Of a DNA stretch of 36,479 nucleotides, positions 16,824 to 25,168 are shown one piece after another. Numbering within the stretch: position 1 is the stretch's first letter; the number at the start of each line of letters is the position of its first letter. The translations under genes and the position numbers were made by a program. This DNA comes from Lachnospiraceae bacterium (lineage in GTDB: Bacteria; Bacillota; Clostridia; Lachnospirales; Lachnospiraceae): NCBI GenBank assembly GCA_014804445.1, contig JAAUZU010000017.1:116237-152715 (forward strand), written 5' to 3'. A model generated the notes under the pieces. That model did not search any database, was not told the origin of the DNA, and saw nothing but the letters and a program-made list of their open reading frames with translations.

Positions 16824-17417
16824 TTATTTGGAGTACAACTCGACAATAAGCATCTCATTTACGGGAACATCTATCTGTTCTCTGGTAGGAAGTGCTTTTA
16901 TAGTTCCCTTCAGGTTCTCGATATCTACATCCATCCACTCCGGAGTCAGTCTGCCTGCGGTTACTTCAAGAATATCCTTATATCTCTGCAAAGATCTGGA
17001 TTTTTCTCTGATTTCGATTACATCCCCTGCCTTAATCAGGTAAGAAGGTATCTGGATTCTCTTGCCGTTTACCAGCACATGCTTGTGTCCGACAATCTGT
17101 CTTGCTTCCCTTCTGGTTCTTGCAAAGCCCATTCTGAAGACTACGCTGTCCAGTCTTCTCTCCAGAAGAACCATCAGGTTCTCACCGGTCATGCCCTTCA
17201 TTCTGTCTGCCTTTTCATAATAATTTCTGAAAGGCTTCTCCAGAACGCCATAGATGAATTTTGCTTTCTGCTTCTCTCTTAACTGCAGACCATACTCGCT
17301 CATCTTCTTGCCTGCTCTGGCATTGGTTCTGTTAGACTTCTTGTCATAGCCCAGATATGCCGGCTCCAAGCCTAAGCTTCTGCATCTTTTCAGTACGGGT
17401 ACTCTATTTACTGCCAT
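16824..17417 (-). CDS. rpsD: 30S ribosomal protein S4
   Basis: This 197-aa protein has the S4 RNA-binding fold around [20 protein letters not shown] and [20 protein letters not shown]4 initiates 16S 5'-domain assembly and in several bacteria represses its own operon by binding a leader RNA. Here it sits inside the alpha operon. The 196-nt spacer before it holds a repeat element (17525-17613) and a small GCAT...ATGC hairpin (17465-17486). Start ATG 17417 follows GAAAGGAATATGAACA. Confidence 0.98.
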   Translation of the reverse strand: MAVNRVPVLKRCRSLGLEPAYLGYDKKSNRTNARAGKKMSEYGLQLREKQKAKFIYGVLEKPFRNYYEKADRMKGMTGENLMVLLERRLDSVVFRMGFARTRREARQIVGHKHVLVNGKRIQIPSYLIKAGDVIEIREKSRSLQRYKDILEVTAGRLTPEWMDVDIENLKGTIKALPTREQIDVPVNEMLIVELYSK

Positions 17418-17524
17418 TGTTCATATTCCTTTCTGCGGGACCTCTGCCCCAATTATTGTTTACAGCATCCGGCCTTAACCAAATGCTTTCTTCCAACGAG
17501 TTATTCTAACTTTCCACATTTTGG

Positions 17525-17613
17525 GAAGAATTTCCCCCAAGGGAAATTCTTCGGTGCAAAACATAGTTATTCTTAGGCGGCGTCCTTCGACGCCTTAGAA
17601 TAACTTTTTGCAC
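17525..17613 (-). repeat. Double-hairpin intergenic element, family 3, copy 1
   Basis: Two adjacent hairpins lie between rpsK and rpsD. On the minus strand, the first starts at the base after the rpsK stop: TTTTGCAC arm 17606-17613 with 17554-17561, then 17597-17604 with 17566-17573 (GTTATTCT/AGAATAAC), then 17591-17595 with 17575-17579. The second is a perfect 12-bp hairpin, 17525-17536 with 17541-17552 (GAAGAATTTCCC). Copies 2 and 3 keep the layout with different but complementary arms. No T-run follows the second hairpin, so it is not an ordinary terminator. Confidence 0.8.
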
Positions 17614-18015
17614 TTAGACGCGGCGTCTCTTGGGAGGACGGCATCCATTATGAGGTACAGGAGTCACGTCACGGATACTTGTAACCTCCAGACCACATGC
17701 CTGCAATGCACGGATTGCTGCCTCACGGCCTGAACCGGGTCCTTTTACAAATACATCTACGGTCTTTAAGCCATGAACCAGCGCAGCCTTGGTTGCAGTC
17801 TCTGCTGCCATCTGTGCTGCATACGGAGTAGATTTCCTTGAACCTCTAAAACCAAGACCACCGGCACTTGCCCAGCTCAACGCATTGCCTTCATTGTCTG
17901 TCAATGTGACAATTGTGTTGTTAAAAGAAGACTGAATATGTGCCTGTCCACGTTCAACGTTTTTCTTTACGCGCTTTTTAACGACTTTCTTATTAGCTGT
18001 TACTTTCTTAGCCAT
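17614..18015 (-). CDS. rpsK: 30S ribosomal protein S11
   Basis: This 133-aa protein has [38 protein letters not shown] and the C-terminal [18 protein letters not shown]11 forms part of the 30S platform near the E site. Length is normal. It lies 112 nt after rpsM, a spacer that carries a partial copy of the rpsM 3' end. Confidence 0.98.
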   Translation of the reverse strand: MAKKVTANKKVVKKRVKKNVERGQAHIQSSFNNTIVTLTDNEGNALSWASAGGLGFRGSRKSTPYAAQMAAETATKAALVHGLKTVDVFVKGPGSGREAAIRALQACGLEVTSIRDVTPVPHNGCRPPKRRRV

Positions 18016-18075
18016 TTAAACTAACCTACTTTCTCAAAATTGTTTGCAGTTCCACAAGTTTTCTTAAAATAAAAG

Positions 18076-18103
18076 TTACTTCTTCTTGTTTGCCATGGTT
18101 CGC
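18076..18103 (-). repeat. Partial duplicate of the rpsM 3' end
   Basis: 18076-18103 matches 18128-18155, the last codons and stop of rpsM, at 24 of 28 positions. Read on the minus strand it still spells MANKKK-stop against VANKKK-stop. Between the copies a short GTTCGC/GCGAAC inverted repeat is seen. It is probably the trace of a tandem duplication or recombination. A role in RNA folding cannot be excluded. Confidence 0.6.
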
Positions 18104-18127
18104 CAAGCGAACGTCTTGCAATCTTAA

Positions 18128-18499
18128 TTATTTCTTCTTATTTGCCACGGTACGCTTTGGTCCCTTGCGAGTTCTCGCATTGGTCTTTGTTTTCTGACCA
18201 CGAACCGGAAGGCCTTTACGATGACGAACGCCGCGGTAGCAGCCGATTTCCTGTAATCTCTTGATGTTCAGGGCGATCTCTCTCTTTAAATCACCTTCCA
18301 CCATAACATCCAGCTTCTCGATTGCTTCGCTGATTTTCTTTACTTCATCATCTGTTAATTCTCTGACACGGGTATCAGGATTTACTCCTGCCTCTGCCAA
18401 AATCTTATTGGAGCTTGCCCTGCCGATACCATAGATATAAGTCAGGCCAATTTCCACGCGCTTCTCTCTGGGTAAGTCTACACCTGCGATACGAGCCAT
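18128..18499 (-). CDS. rpsM: 30S ribosomal protein S13
   Basis: This 123-aa protein has [20 protein letters not shown], the helix-hairpin-helix-like [16 protein letters not shown] and the basic tail [20 protein letters not shown] ending VANKKK. S13 is in the 30S head and contacts P-site tRNA. ATG 18499 follows AAAATGGAGGAAACGTAA. A 284-nt spacer with conspicuous RNA structure separates it from rpmJ. Confidence 0.98.
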   Translation of the reverse strand: MARIAGVDLPREKRVEIGLTYIYGIGRASSNKILAEAGVNPDTRVRELTDDEVKKISEAIEKLDVMVEGDLKREIALNIKRLQEIGCYRGVRHRKGLPVRGQKTKTNARTRKGPKRTVANKKK

Positions 18500-18577
18500 T
18501 TACGTTTCCTCCATTTTCTTTTCATTACTAAGTTGACTGGGGCTTTCACCCAATCGGACAGTCCTCCGACCTTTCCA

Positions 18578-18717
18578 CGGCGCTGTTCTGCCATGGTATC
18601 AACAAGTAATCTCCCGTAAGCTCTTCCATTATATATAAACTGCACCCTTCGGCCTCTGACCAGCGCCGTCCGCCTTGACGGATTTTGCCGGAAAGACAAA
18701 AAGAACCTGAAGGTGCA
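18578..18717 (-). promoter_or_regulatory. Candidate pseudoknot leader of rpsM (alpha operon)
   Basis: On the minus strand, helix Y pairs 18709-18717 with 18641-18650 (TGCACCTTC / GAAGGGTGCA, one bulge). Helix X pairs 18661-18668 with 18578-18585 (CGGCGCTG / CAGCGCCG, perfect). The two cross, so together they form an H-type pseudoknot, or else they are alternative folds. A small CCGTC/GGACGG hairpin lies between. Short hairpins follow up to the rpsM start (TCGGA/TCCGA; GACTG/CAGTC). In E. coli S4 represses the alpha operon through a pseudoknot at the same place; equivalence here is inference. Weak frames across it do not look like proteins. Confidence 0.5.
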
Positions 18718-18783
18718 CTTTCAGCCGCATACAATAATGGGACAAGAACTCACATACTTAAATTTCTGAATTTAAGTTGGTGA

Positions 18784-18897
18784 TTATCCTTGTCTCTGTT
18801 TGTGTTTCGGATTCTCACAGATTACTCTGATACGTCCTTTTCTTTTAATGATTTTGCACTTTTCGCAAATCGGTTTTACTGATGATCTAACCTTCAC
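18784..18897 (-). CDS. rpmJ: 50S ribosomal protein L36
   Basis: This 37-aa protein begins with GTG at 18897 behind GAAAGGAGGGTTTAAC, which is easily missed because of the GTG start and small size. Zinc ligands C11, C14, C27 and H32 ([15 protein letters not shown]) mark the zinc-binding form. It is the first gene of the unit driven by the promoter at 18931-18959. A perfect 8-bp AT-rich hairpin (18756-18763 / 18770-18777) lies 6 nt after the stop. Confidence 0.97.
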   Translation of the reverse strand: MKVRSSVKPICEKCKIIKRKGRIRVICENPKHKQRQG

Positions 18898-18930
18898 GTT
18901 AAACCCTCCTTTCAAAAAAGACCGTTTTAC

Positions 18931-18959
18931 ATTATAGCATGTAGTTCCTTTATTTACAA
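18931..18959 (-). promoter_or_regulatory. Promoter of rpmJ-rpsM-rpsK-rpsD-rpoA-rplQ
   Basis: TTGTAA (18954-18959), 17 nt, perfect TATAAT (18931-18936) preceded by TGC, an extended -10, on the minus strand. It lies in the 80-nt infA-rpmJ gap, so the alpha operon genes and rpoA can be expressed separately from the spc genes. Confidence 0.82.
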
Positions 18960-18977
18960 GTGTTTTTTTAAGGATTT

Positions 18978-19196
18978 TTACTTATCTCTCCAAATAATAC
19001 GCCCTTTGGACAAATCATAGGGGGATAACTCCAACGTTACCTTATCTCCCGGAAGGATACGGATAAAATTCTGCCTCAGTTTACCGCTGATATGCGCCAA
19101 AACCCTGTGACCGTTTTCCAGTTCTACCTGAAACATGGTATTGGGCAGTTTTTCCACAACCGTTCCTTCAATTTCAATTACATCCGCTTTAGACAT
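18978..19196 (-). CDS. infA: Translation initiation factor IF-1
   Basis: 72 aa, exactly the family length. It is a single S1-type OB fold with [39 protein letters not shown] and [14 protein letters not shown]-1 blocks the 30S A site during initiation. Its ATG overlaps the 3' end of the KOW gene by 8 nt. Confidence 0.98.
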   Translation of the reverse strand: MSKADVIEIEGTVVEKLPNTMFQVELENGHRVLAHISGKLRQNFIRILPGDKVTLELSPYDLSKGRIIWRDK

Positions 19197-19461
19197 CTGC
19201 GTCCTCCTTGCACATAAAATCTTTTATTACTTTTTTAATTTCTTCATTGCGCACCGGCAATCCACTCTTTATCCGTTCCCCCACAGAGGTATCGAAGCCC
19301 TTTTTGACAAGCTGTATATGCTTCTTGTTTTTCCTCTTGGGATTTTCTATCGGCCTGCGTTTCCCGTCGCTTACATAAACATATTCCGCTTCTTCGCCCG
19401 TTATCATATAAACCGCCTGCTTATCATGACCGGCTTTGGAAAATGCCAGCATACCTATCAT
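19189..19461 (-). CDS. KOW-domain RNA-binding protein
   Basis: This 90-aa protein begins as a KOW/SH3-like barrel ([37 protein letters not shown]) with a basic [10 protein letters not shown] segment and a charged helical tail. Such L14e/L27e-like proteins are commonly encoded between map and infA in Clostridia. They are thought to bind RNA or ribosomes, but the function is not established. AAAGGAGTATATTT precedes ATG 19461. Confidence 0.85.
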   Translation of the reverse strand: MIGMLAFSKAGHDKQAVYMITGEEAEYVYVSDGKRRPIENPKRKNKKHIQLVKKGFDTSVGERIKSGLPVRNEEIKKVIKDFMCKEDADV

Positions 19462-19493
19462 AAATATACTCCTTTTCTTTTACCTTCCGGTCA

Positions 19494-20243
19494 TCAAAGC
19501 GTCAGTATCTCGGGCTCTCCGTCCGTAATCAGAATCGTGTTTTCATAATGCGCCGACAGGGAATCATCCTCCGTCACCACTGTCCAGTCGTCATCCAGCC
19601 AGCAGACATCCGCCCTACCCATGTTAATCATGGGCTCTATGGCAAGCGTCATACCGGCGCAGAGCTTTATACCCTTTCTCTTCTGGGCAAAATTGGGGAT
19701 TTCCGGCGCCTCATGCAGCTTTCTGCCGATACCGTGTCCGACCAAATCCCTGACAATTCCATATCCGAACTGGGACACATAGGCATCAATGGCATTGGAA
19801 ATATCATGTAAATGATTGCCTGCCTTTGCCTTCTTTATACCCTCAAAGAAGCTTTGGCGCGTCACGTCAATCAGCTTCTGCGCTTCCGGTGAAATCTGCC
19901 CGACTGCATGGGTTCTTGCCGCATCGGAATGATAGCCCTTGTAAATCAGTCCCGCATCCAGGCTGATAATATCGCCTTCCTCCAGAATCCTTTTTTTGCT
20001 GGGAATACCGTGCACCACCTCGTTATTGACTGATGTGCAGATAGAGGCGGGATATCCGTTATAATTTTTAAAATTGGGGATACAACCCATTTTTCTGATG
20101 AGAGAATCGCCTAAAATATCAATGTCCATCGTGGACATCCCGGGCCGGATTGCATTGCCCAGTTCATTGTGCACCTGGGCCAGCAGCCGGCAGGACTCTC
20201 TCATCAGTTCGATTTCTTCTGCAGATTTAATTGTTACCGGCAT
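19494..20243 (-). CDS. map: Methionine aminopeptidase, type I
   Basis: This 249-aa protein removes the initiator methionine from nascent proteins. The two-metal site is complete: D96 (ISLDAG), D107 (YHSDAAR), H170 (VGHGIGR), E203 (AIEPMI) and E234 (HYENTI), with substrate-binding H79 (EVVHGIP). No N-terminal zinc extension is present. The ATG lies inside the adk 3' end (17-nt overlap), so the two are translationally coupled. Confidence 0.98.
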   Translation of the reverse strand: MPVTIKSAEEIELMRESCRLLAQVHNELGNAIRPGMSTMDIDILGDSLIRKMGCIPNFKNYNGYPASICTSVNNEVVHGIPSKKRILEEGDIISLDAGLIYKGYHSDAARTHAVGQISPEAQKLIDVTRQSFFEGIKKAKAGNHLHDISNAIDAYVSQFGYGIVRDLVGHGIGRKLHEAPEIPNFAQKRKGIKLCAGMTLAIEPMINMGRADVCWLDDDWTVVTEDDSLSAHYENTILITDGEPEILTL

Positions 20244-20883
20244 CTTTCAAAATCTCCACAATGGCATTAAATACATCCTGCATATCCACTGTACCGTCCA
20301 CAGTTCTGAGCACGCCCTTTGCACTGTAGAAATCAATCAGGGGCTGTGTCTGCTCATGGTATACATTCAGCCTGTTCTTTACGGTTTCCGGCTTGTCATC
20401 ATCGCGAAGCACAAGCGGCTGTCCGCACTTGTCACACACGCCTTCCGTCTTGGGCGGAATGTGCACGATATGATACGTAGCGCCGCAGGAAAGGCAGGCA
20501 CGTCTGCCCGACATTCTGTTGATGATATTCTCATCCGGCACATCTACATTGATTGCATAGTCAATCGCATCTCCCAGTTCCACAAGCGCCTTATCAAGCA
20601 CTTCTGCCTGCGGAATGGTCCTCGGGAATCCGTCCAGTACATAGCCGTTCTCACAATCCGGCTGCGCTACTCTGTCAAGCAGAATTTTGACGGTAAGCTC
20701 ATCAGGAACCAGCAGTCCCTGATCCATATACTTCTTTGCTTCCATACCCAGCTCTGTTCCGTTTTTGATATTGGCACGGAAAATATCTCCCGTTGAAATA
20801 TGGGGAATCTGATATTTATCAGCAATCATCTTAGCCTGTGTGCCTTTTCCCGCACCCGGTGCACCCAACATAATAATTTTCAT
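20227..20883 (-). CDS. adk: Adenylate kinase, zinc-binding type
   Basis: This 218-aa protein interconverts ATP + AMP and 2 ADP. P-loop GAPGAGKGT lies at 7-15, the AMP-binding region is STGDIFRANI, and DGFPRT follows. The long lid carries a structural zinc site at C130, C133, C150 and C153, the form common in Gram-positives. It begins behind AGAGAGG and has its own promoter (20923-20951) after a terminator. Confidence 0.98.
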   Translation of the reverse strand: MKIIMLGAPGAGKGTQAKMIADKYQIPHISTGDIFRANIKNGTELGMEAKKYMDQGLLVPDELTVKILLDRVAQPDCENGYVLDGFPRTIPQAEVLDKALVELGDAIDYAINVDVPDENIINRMSGRRACLSCGATYHIVHIPPKTEGVCDKCGQPLVLRDDDKPETVKNRLNVYHEQTQPLIDFYSAKGVLRTVDGTVDMQDVFNAIVEILKDAGNN

Positions 20884-20922
20884 AAGATACCATACCTCTC
20901 TTCCAAATTATTCAATAGTAAC

Positions 20923-20951
20923 ATTTTACCGTTATTTCAGCCTGTTGGCAA
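20923..20951 (-). promoter_or_regulatory. Promoter of adk-map-KOW-infA
   Basis: TTGCCA (20946-20951), 17 nt, TAAAAT (20923-20928) on the minus strand, each one base from consensus, 40 nt before the adk start and just downstream of the secY terminator. Confidence 0.72.
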
Positions 20952-20961
20952 TAAGATAATG

Positions 20962-20998
20962 TAAAAAGTATCCGGAGAAAAAGACTTCTCCGGATACT
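20962..20998 (-). terminator. Rho-independent terminator after secY
   Basis: Perfect 13-bp stem 20967-20979 / 20986-20998 (AGTATCCGGAGAA) with a 6-nt loop, followed on the minus strand by TTTTTACATT. It begins 18 nt after the secY stop and separates the S10-spc part from adk-map-infA. Confidence 0.85.
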
Positions 20999-21016
20999 CT
21001 GCTTACCTTCAGGCAA

Positions 21017-22330
21017 TTAATCATTCAAGAAGCCTTTGTAATTACGCACAAGCATCTGTGACTCAATCTGCTTCATCGTCTCAAGCACAACGCTTACGAT
21101 AATAATCAAACTGGTTCCGCCAAAGGAAACACTCGCCTTGAAAAGCCCATTGAATATATAGGGCAGCACGCCGATAACGGTCAGTCCTACCGCGCCGATA
21201 AAGATAATATAGTTCAATACCTTCGTCAGATAATCACTGGTAGGCTTGCCGGGTCTGATACCCGGGATAAATCCGCCCTGCTTCTTCATATTGTCCGCAA
21301 CCATCAAGGGATTGAAGGTAATGGACGTATAGAAATAGGCAAAGAAGATAACCAGTACAATATAGACAAGCAGCCCGATGGAATAAATCGGCGCCTTCGG
21401 ATTGCACCAGTTGGAGGAATTCAGTCCGTTCAAGATTTCTCTCCAAACGCCGGTTCCTTCATAGCCCACAAAGGAGCAGATGATACCCGGAAACTGCATA
21501 AGGGACTGTGCAAAGATAATCGGGATAACACCCGCCGTATTCACCTTTAAAGGAATACTGGAGGATTGTCCTCCCACCATCTTTCTTCCCTGCACCTTCT
21601 GCGCATACTGTACGGGAATTTTACGTGTACCGCCATTTAAAAAGATTACCAAAACCACCATTACAATAATAATGGCTAAAATAATAGCGATTGCCAGAGC
21701 TTGTGTAGCAAAAGGTTTTCCTTTCACAAACTGCGCAAACAGGTTCTTCAAATCTGCCGGCACACGGGAAATAATATTGATTACCAAGACAATGGAAATA
21801 CCGTTTCCTACGCCGTTTTCCGTAATTCTCTCGCCAATCCACATCAAAAATGCACTACCTGCCGTCATTGCCGCTACCGCCGTAATGACGCTCAATGCAT
21901 TGAAGTTTACCAAGAGCCCCTGTCTGCCAAATCCGATTGACATTGCGGTTCCCTGAATCAGCGCCAGAGCAACCGTGACAAATCTGGTGATGGAAGCAAT
22001 TTTCTTTCTGCCATCCTCGCCGTCCTTCTGCATCTCCTCCAGTTTCGGGATTGCAATCGTCAGAAGCTGCATGATGATGGAGGAAGTAATGTAAGGATTG
22101 ATACCCAGCGCCAGCAATGACATACTGCTGAAAGAACCGCCGGTAATGGCATCAAAAAAGTCCAAAGCACCTCCGGCATTCTGCTCGAAAAAGCTCTTAA
22201 AATAAGCGCTGTTTACGCCCGGCACGGGAAGCTGTGATCCGATACGAATCACAACCATCATGACGAACGTAAAAAACAACTTCTGCCTTATTTCTTTTAT
22301 TTTAAATGCATTCTTAAGGGTTGTAAGCAT
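21017..22330 (-). CDS. secY: Protein translocase subunit SecY
   Basis: The protein is 437 aa from ATG 22330, which follows GAGGAGATGTAAT; the longer frame reaches back into rplO and is not used. About ten membrane helices are visible, with GVNPYITSSII-like GINPYITSSIIMQLL, the plug region near FFDAITGGSF, and cytoplasmic loops with RKIPVQYAQK and GIRPGKPTSDYL. It forms the channel for Sec export and membrane insertion. Its ATG is 1 nt after the rplO stop, so they are coupled. Confidence 0.97.
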   Translation of the reverse strand: MLTTLKNAFKIKEIRQKLFFTFVMMVVIRIGSQLPVPGVNSAYFKSFFEQNAGGALDFFDAITGGSFSSMSLLALGINPYITSSIIMQLLTIAIPKLEEMQKDGEDGRKKIASITRFVTVALALIQGTAMSIGFGRQGLLVNFNALSVITAVAAMTAGSAFLMWIGERITENGVGNGISIVLVINIISRVPADLKNLFAQFVKGKPFATQALAIAIILAIIIVMVVLVIFLNGGTRKIPVQYAQKVQGRKMVGGQSSSIPLKVNTAGVIPIIFAQSLMQFPGIICSFVGYEGTGVWREILNGLNSSNWCNPKAPIYSIGLLVYIVLVIFFAYFYTSITFNPLMVADNMKKQGGFIPGIRPGKPTSDYLTKVLNYIIFIGAVGLTVIGVLPYIFNGLFKASVSFGGTSLIIIVSVVLETMKQIESQMLVRNYKGFLND

Positions 22331-22331
22331 A

Positions 22332-22790
22332 TTACATCTCCTCTGCTGTTCCACCAAGCGCCTTGATCTTTTCTTCCGCAGCCTTACTAAACATGTCAAC
22401 TCTTACATCAAGCTTTTTGGTTAATTTTCCTTTTGCAAGAACCTTCACGCCGTCTTTTCTTGCTTTTATAATACCTGCTTCCAGCAATGTATTGATATCC
22501 ACAAGACTGCCTTCTTCGAACTGCTCGAGCTGTCCTATATTTACAATCACGATTTCTTTCTGATTTCTAGGCGTAAAACCTCTCTTGGGAATACGTCTGT
22601 ACAAAGGCATCTGTCCACCTTCGAAACCAACTCTGGGTGCTCCGGAACGAGCTTTCTGTCCCTTGTGGCCCTTGCCGGCGGTCTTACCGTTGCCTGAACC
22701 ATGCCCACGGCCTCTTCTGAAATTATTGCTATGCTTTGAGCCTTCTGCAGGTCTTAAATTCGATAATTCCAATGAGTGCTCTGTACTCAT
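22332..22790 (-). CDS. rplO: 50S ribosomal protein L15
   Basis: This 152-aa protein has [13 protein letters not shown], the Gly/Lys-rich [35 protein letters not shown] and a C-terminal alpha/beta part ending [10 protein letters not shown]15 is a late 50S assembly protein. It lies 20 nt after rpmD and directly before secY, the conserved order. Confidence 0.97.
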   Translation of the reverse strand: MSTEHSLELSNLRPAEGSKHSNNFRRGRGHGSGNGKTAGKGHKGQKARSGAPRVGFEGGQMPLYRRIPKRGFTPRNQKEIVIVNIGQLEQFEEGSLVDINTLLEAGIIKARKDGVKVLAKGKLTKKLDVRVDMFSKAAEEKIKALGGTAEEM

Positions 22791-22810
22791 ATTTACACCT
22801 CCTTATCTCT

Positions 22811-23011
22811 TTATGCTTCTACTTCTTCTACTTTAATCAAATGACTAATCTGACGAATCTGTCCTCTTGTGGCTGCATTGTCCGGCAGGATAACGGACTT
22901 GTTCAGTTTTCTCAAGCCCATGGATATTGCCGTAGCCTTGTTCTTGGGAACAGCTCCGATAGTGGATTTAACCAAAGTGATTTTTAACATCTTTCCATTC
23001 TTTTCTGCCAT
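22811..23011 (-). CDS. rpmD: 50S ribosomal protein L30
   Basis: 66 aa with KITLVKSTIGAVPKNKATA and GLRKLNKSVILPDNAATRGQ, then IRQISHLIKVEE. These are the bacterial L30 hallmarks. The N-terminal MAEKNGKM is a few residues longer than in Bacillus. It lies 43 nt after rpsE with CTTGAAAGGAGAG upstream. Confidence 0.96.
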   Translation of the reverse strand: MAEKNGKMLKITLVKSTIGAVPKNKATAISMGLRKLNKSVILPDNAATRGQIRQISHLIKVEEVEA

Positions 23012-23054
23012 CGTCTTTTCTCTCCTTTCAAGCCCTAAAACGAAACCCTTCGCT

Positions 23055-23564
23055 TTAAGCCATAACCTCGTCTACGGCTTTACCGCGGTTTTTCGCTACT
23101 TCTTCCGGAGACTTCAACTTGCTCAAGCCCGTAATGGTTGCAAGAACTACATTCTGCTTATTGTTGGAGCCTAAAGACTTGGTACGGATATTCTTAATGC
23201 CGGCAAGCTCGCATACAACACGCGCAGGACCGCCTGCAATAATACCGGTACCTTCAGGAGCTCTCTTCAAAAGTACGCTTGCAGAACCGTATTTACCGAT
23301 AAAATCATGTGTAATACTGTTGCTGTCGTCTAATGCAACGTTTACAAGATGCTTGATTGCATCCTCTTTTCCCTTGCGGATTGCCTCGGGAATTTCCGTT
23401 GCCTTTCCAAGACCGGCGCCTACATGACCGTTACCATCGCCAACAACTACCAAAGCTGTGAAACGGAAGTTACGACCACCCTTTACAACCTTAGTTACAC
23501 GTTTGATTGTAACAACTTTTTCAGTTAATTCTAACTGAGTAGCATCAATGATTGCATGTTTCAT
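23055..23564 (-). CDS. rpsE: 30S ribosomal protein S5
   Basis: This 169-aa protein has the N-terminal double-stranded RNA-binding-like fold with [20 protein letters not shown] and [20 protein letters not shown], and a C-terminal [20 protein letters not shown]5 lies at the mRNA entry and affects decoding fidelity. It lies 18 nt after rplR. Length is normal. Confidence 0.97.
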   Translation of the reverse strand: MKHAIIDATQLELTEKVVTIKRVTKVVKGGRNFRFTALVVVGDGNGHVGAGLGKATEIPEAIRKGKEDAIKHLVNVALDDSNSITHDFIGKYGSASVLLKRAPEGTGIIAGGPARVVCELAGIKNIRTKSLGSNNKQNVVLATITGLSKLKSPEEVAKNRGKAVDEVMA

Positions 23565-23582
23565 GGTTTCTTTCTTCCTTTC

Positions 23583-23951
23583 CTAGAATTGCAGGCCAGC
23601 TTCTCTGGCTGCTTCAGCTAATGCTGCGATTTTTCCCTGATATATAAAGCCGCCTCTGTCAAAGACTACTTCTGTAATACCTTTTTCCATTGCTCTCTTT
23701 GCAATGACCGTTCCCAAATATGCTGCCGCATCAACGTTATTGGTCTTTTCGATTTCAGCCTTTACCTCTTTTTCAAGGGTAGAAGCAGCAACCAAGGTGT
23801 TGCCAACGGTATCGTCGATAATTTGAGCATACATATGATTATTGCTTCTGAACACAGCCAGACGCGGTCTTTCAGCAGTACCGCTGAAACGGTTACGAAT
23901 TCTCTTGTGCTTTTTCACACGAACTTCTTGTCTTGATTCTTTTCTAACCAT
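23583..23951 (-). CDS. rplR: 50S ribosomal protein L18
   Basis: 122 aa from ATG 23951 (MVRKESRQEVRVKKHKRIRN). The in-frame ATG 23957 is only 3 nt from AAGGAG, whereas 23951 is at 9 nt, so the shorter form is more likely. RPRLAVFRSNNHMYAQIIDD and the C-terminal FDRGGFIYQGKIAALAEAAR are typical. L18 binds 5S rRNA with L5. It lies 20 nt after rplF. Confidence 0.96.
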   Translation of the reverse strand: MVRKESRQEVRVKKHKRIRNRFSGTAERPRLAVFRSNNHMYAQIIDDTVGNTLVAASTLEKEVKAEIEKTNNVDAAAYLGTVIAKRAMEKGITEVVFDRGGFIYQGKIAALAEAAREAGLQF

Positions 23952-23971
23952 TTTCATACTCTCCTTATCTG

Positions 23972-24514
23972 TTATTTCTTACCAGTCTTACCAACTTTAC
24001 GTCTGATCGTTTCATCAGCATATTTGATTCCCTTACCCTTGTAAGGCTCAGGTCTTCTCTTATCTCTGATTTCAGCTGCGAATTGGCCAACTTTTTCTTT
24101 ATCAATGCCCTTAACGATAATTACATTCTGTCCTTCCAGAACGGTTTCAATTCCTTCCGGATCTGTCATCTCTACCGGATGAGAGTAGCCTAAGGATAAG
24201 GTCAGAACCTTACCGGACTTTGCTGCCCTGTAACCAACGCCGTTTACCTCAAGCTTCTTCTGGTATCCTTCGGTAACGCCCACAACCATGTTGTGAATCA
24301 GCGTTCTGGTCAATCCGTGAAGGGATTTCATCTTCTTTAAATCATTCGGTCTTGCTACGGTTACTTCCGCACCTTCCACTTTGATTTCCATCTCGTGGGG
24401 AAGCACTCTTTCCAGAGTACCCTTAGGACCCTTTACGGTCACTTTGTTATTTTCTGCAACTTCTACAGTTACACCTGCAGGAATCGCGATTGGCATTCTA
24501 CCTATACGTGACAT
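23972..24514 (-). CDS. rplF: 50S ribosomal protein L6
   Basis: 180 aa in two similar alpha/beta repeats, with [30 protein letters not shown] and the C-terminal [21 protein letters not shown]6 lies near the sarcin-ricin loop. It follows rpsH after 142 nt, a spacer that holds repeat copy 2 of family 3. Confidence 0.98.
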   Translation of the reverse strand: MSRIGRMPIAIPAGVTVEVAENNKVTVKGPKGTLERVLPHEMEIKVEGAEVTVARPNDLKKMKSLHGLTRTLIHNMVVGVTEGYQKKLEVNGVGYRAAKSGKVLTLSLGYSHPVEMTDPEGIETVLEGQNVIIVKGIDKEKVGQFAAEIRDKRRPEPYKGKGIKYADETIRRKVGKTGKK

Positions 24515-24559
24515 GCCCGTACCTCCTATTATTTTGCTTGCTTACTACTCGTTACCACG

Positions 24560-24646
24560 GAGAATTTGCTCCGCAAATTCTCTTGTGGACGAAACTTAGA
24601 TTTTATTAGCCAACGTCCTTTGTTGGCTTAGAAAATCTTTTCGTCC
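24560..24646 (-). repeat. Double-hairpin intergenic element, family 3, copy 2
   Basis: Between rpsH and rplF, beginning about 10 nt after the rpsH stop on the minus strand. Hairpin one: arm 24639-24646 with 24587-24594 (GGACGAAA / TTTCGTCC), 24632-24638 with 24598-24604 (AGATTTT / AAAATCT), and 24622-24628 with 24608-24614 (AGCCAAC / GTTGGCT). Hairpin two: perfect 10-bp GAGAATTTGC palindrome, 24560-24569 with 24573-24582. Arms differ from copies 1 and 3 on both sides while pairing is kept. Confidence 0.8.
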
Positions 24647-24656
24647 TTTTACCTTC

Positions 24657-25058
24657 TTACCAAACGAAAGCTAAAACTTCGCCGCCAACTTGCAGCTCTC
24701 TTGCCTTCTTGTCAGTGATTACACCCTGATTTGTGGAAATGATAGCAATACCGAGACCGCCTAATACCTTGGGCAGTTCGTCCTTGCCGGCATATACACG
24801 AAGACCGGGCTTACTGATTCTCTTGATACCGGAAATAATTCTGTCGTTCTTGTCCGCACCATATTTGATGGTAATGCGGATGGTCTTGAATGCTCCGTCA
24901 TCAATCACATCATATTTTTTGATATAACCCTCTTCCAGTAAAATCTGTGCAATCGCCAGTTTCATTTTGGAAGCAGGAACATCTACTGTATCATGCTTTG
25001 CAGTATTTGCATTACGGATTCTTGTAAGCATATCTGCAATAGGATCGCTCATTGTCAT
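24657..25058 (-). CDS. rpsH: 30S ribosomal protein S8
   Basis: This 133-aa protein has [20 protein letters not shown] and the C-terminal [20 protein letters not shown] and [10 protein letters not shown]8 binds helix 21 of 16S rRNA and in E. coli represses the spc operon. Start ATG 25058 lies 10 nt after AAGGAGG; a second ATG two codons on is possible. It is preceded by a 199-nt spacer with repeat copy 3. Confidence 0.97.
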   Translation of the reverse strand: MTMSDPIADMLTRIRNANTAKHDTVDVPASKMKLAIAQILLEEGYIKKYDVIDDGAFKTIRITIKYGADKNDRIISGIKRISKPGLRVYAGKDELPKVLGGLGIAIISTNQGVITDKKARELQVGGEVLAFVW

Positions 25059-25168
25059 GATCTAGTTTCCTCCTTATCTACTCTTGACTTGAATCATGCT
25101 CTTTTCTTCTCGAGAATTTGCTTTCTCATCATAGAATTTGCTCTTTACCAAAAAACTTCTTTTCACCG

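Noticed and set aside
17525..17613. Rho-independent terminator between rpsK and rpsD
   Set aside because: The paired structure is not followed by a T-run on the minus strand, and essential rpsD and rpoA lie downstream with no separate promoter seen.
18478..18734. Open frames of 60-73 codons between rpmJ and rpsM
   Set aside because: No binding sites, overlap with rpsM start and RNA structure, and no protein-like composition.
18500..18783. GTATGCGGCTGAAAGTGCAC... in the rpmJ-rpsM spacer resembles group II intron domain V
   Set aside because: The order of intron-like pieces is wrong, there is no catalytic AGC triad in the expected helix and no reverse transcriptase; the leader pseudoknot explains the pairing better.
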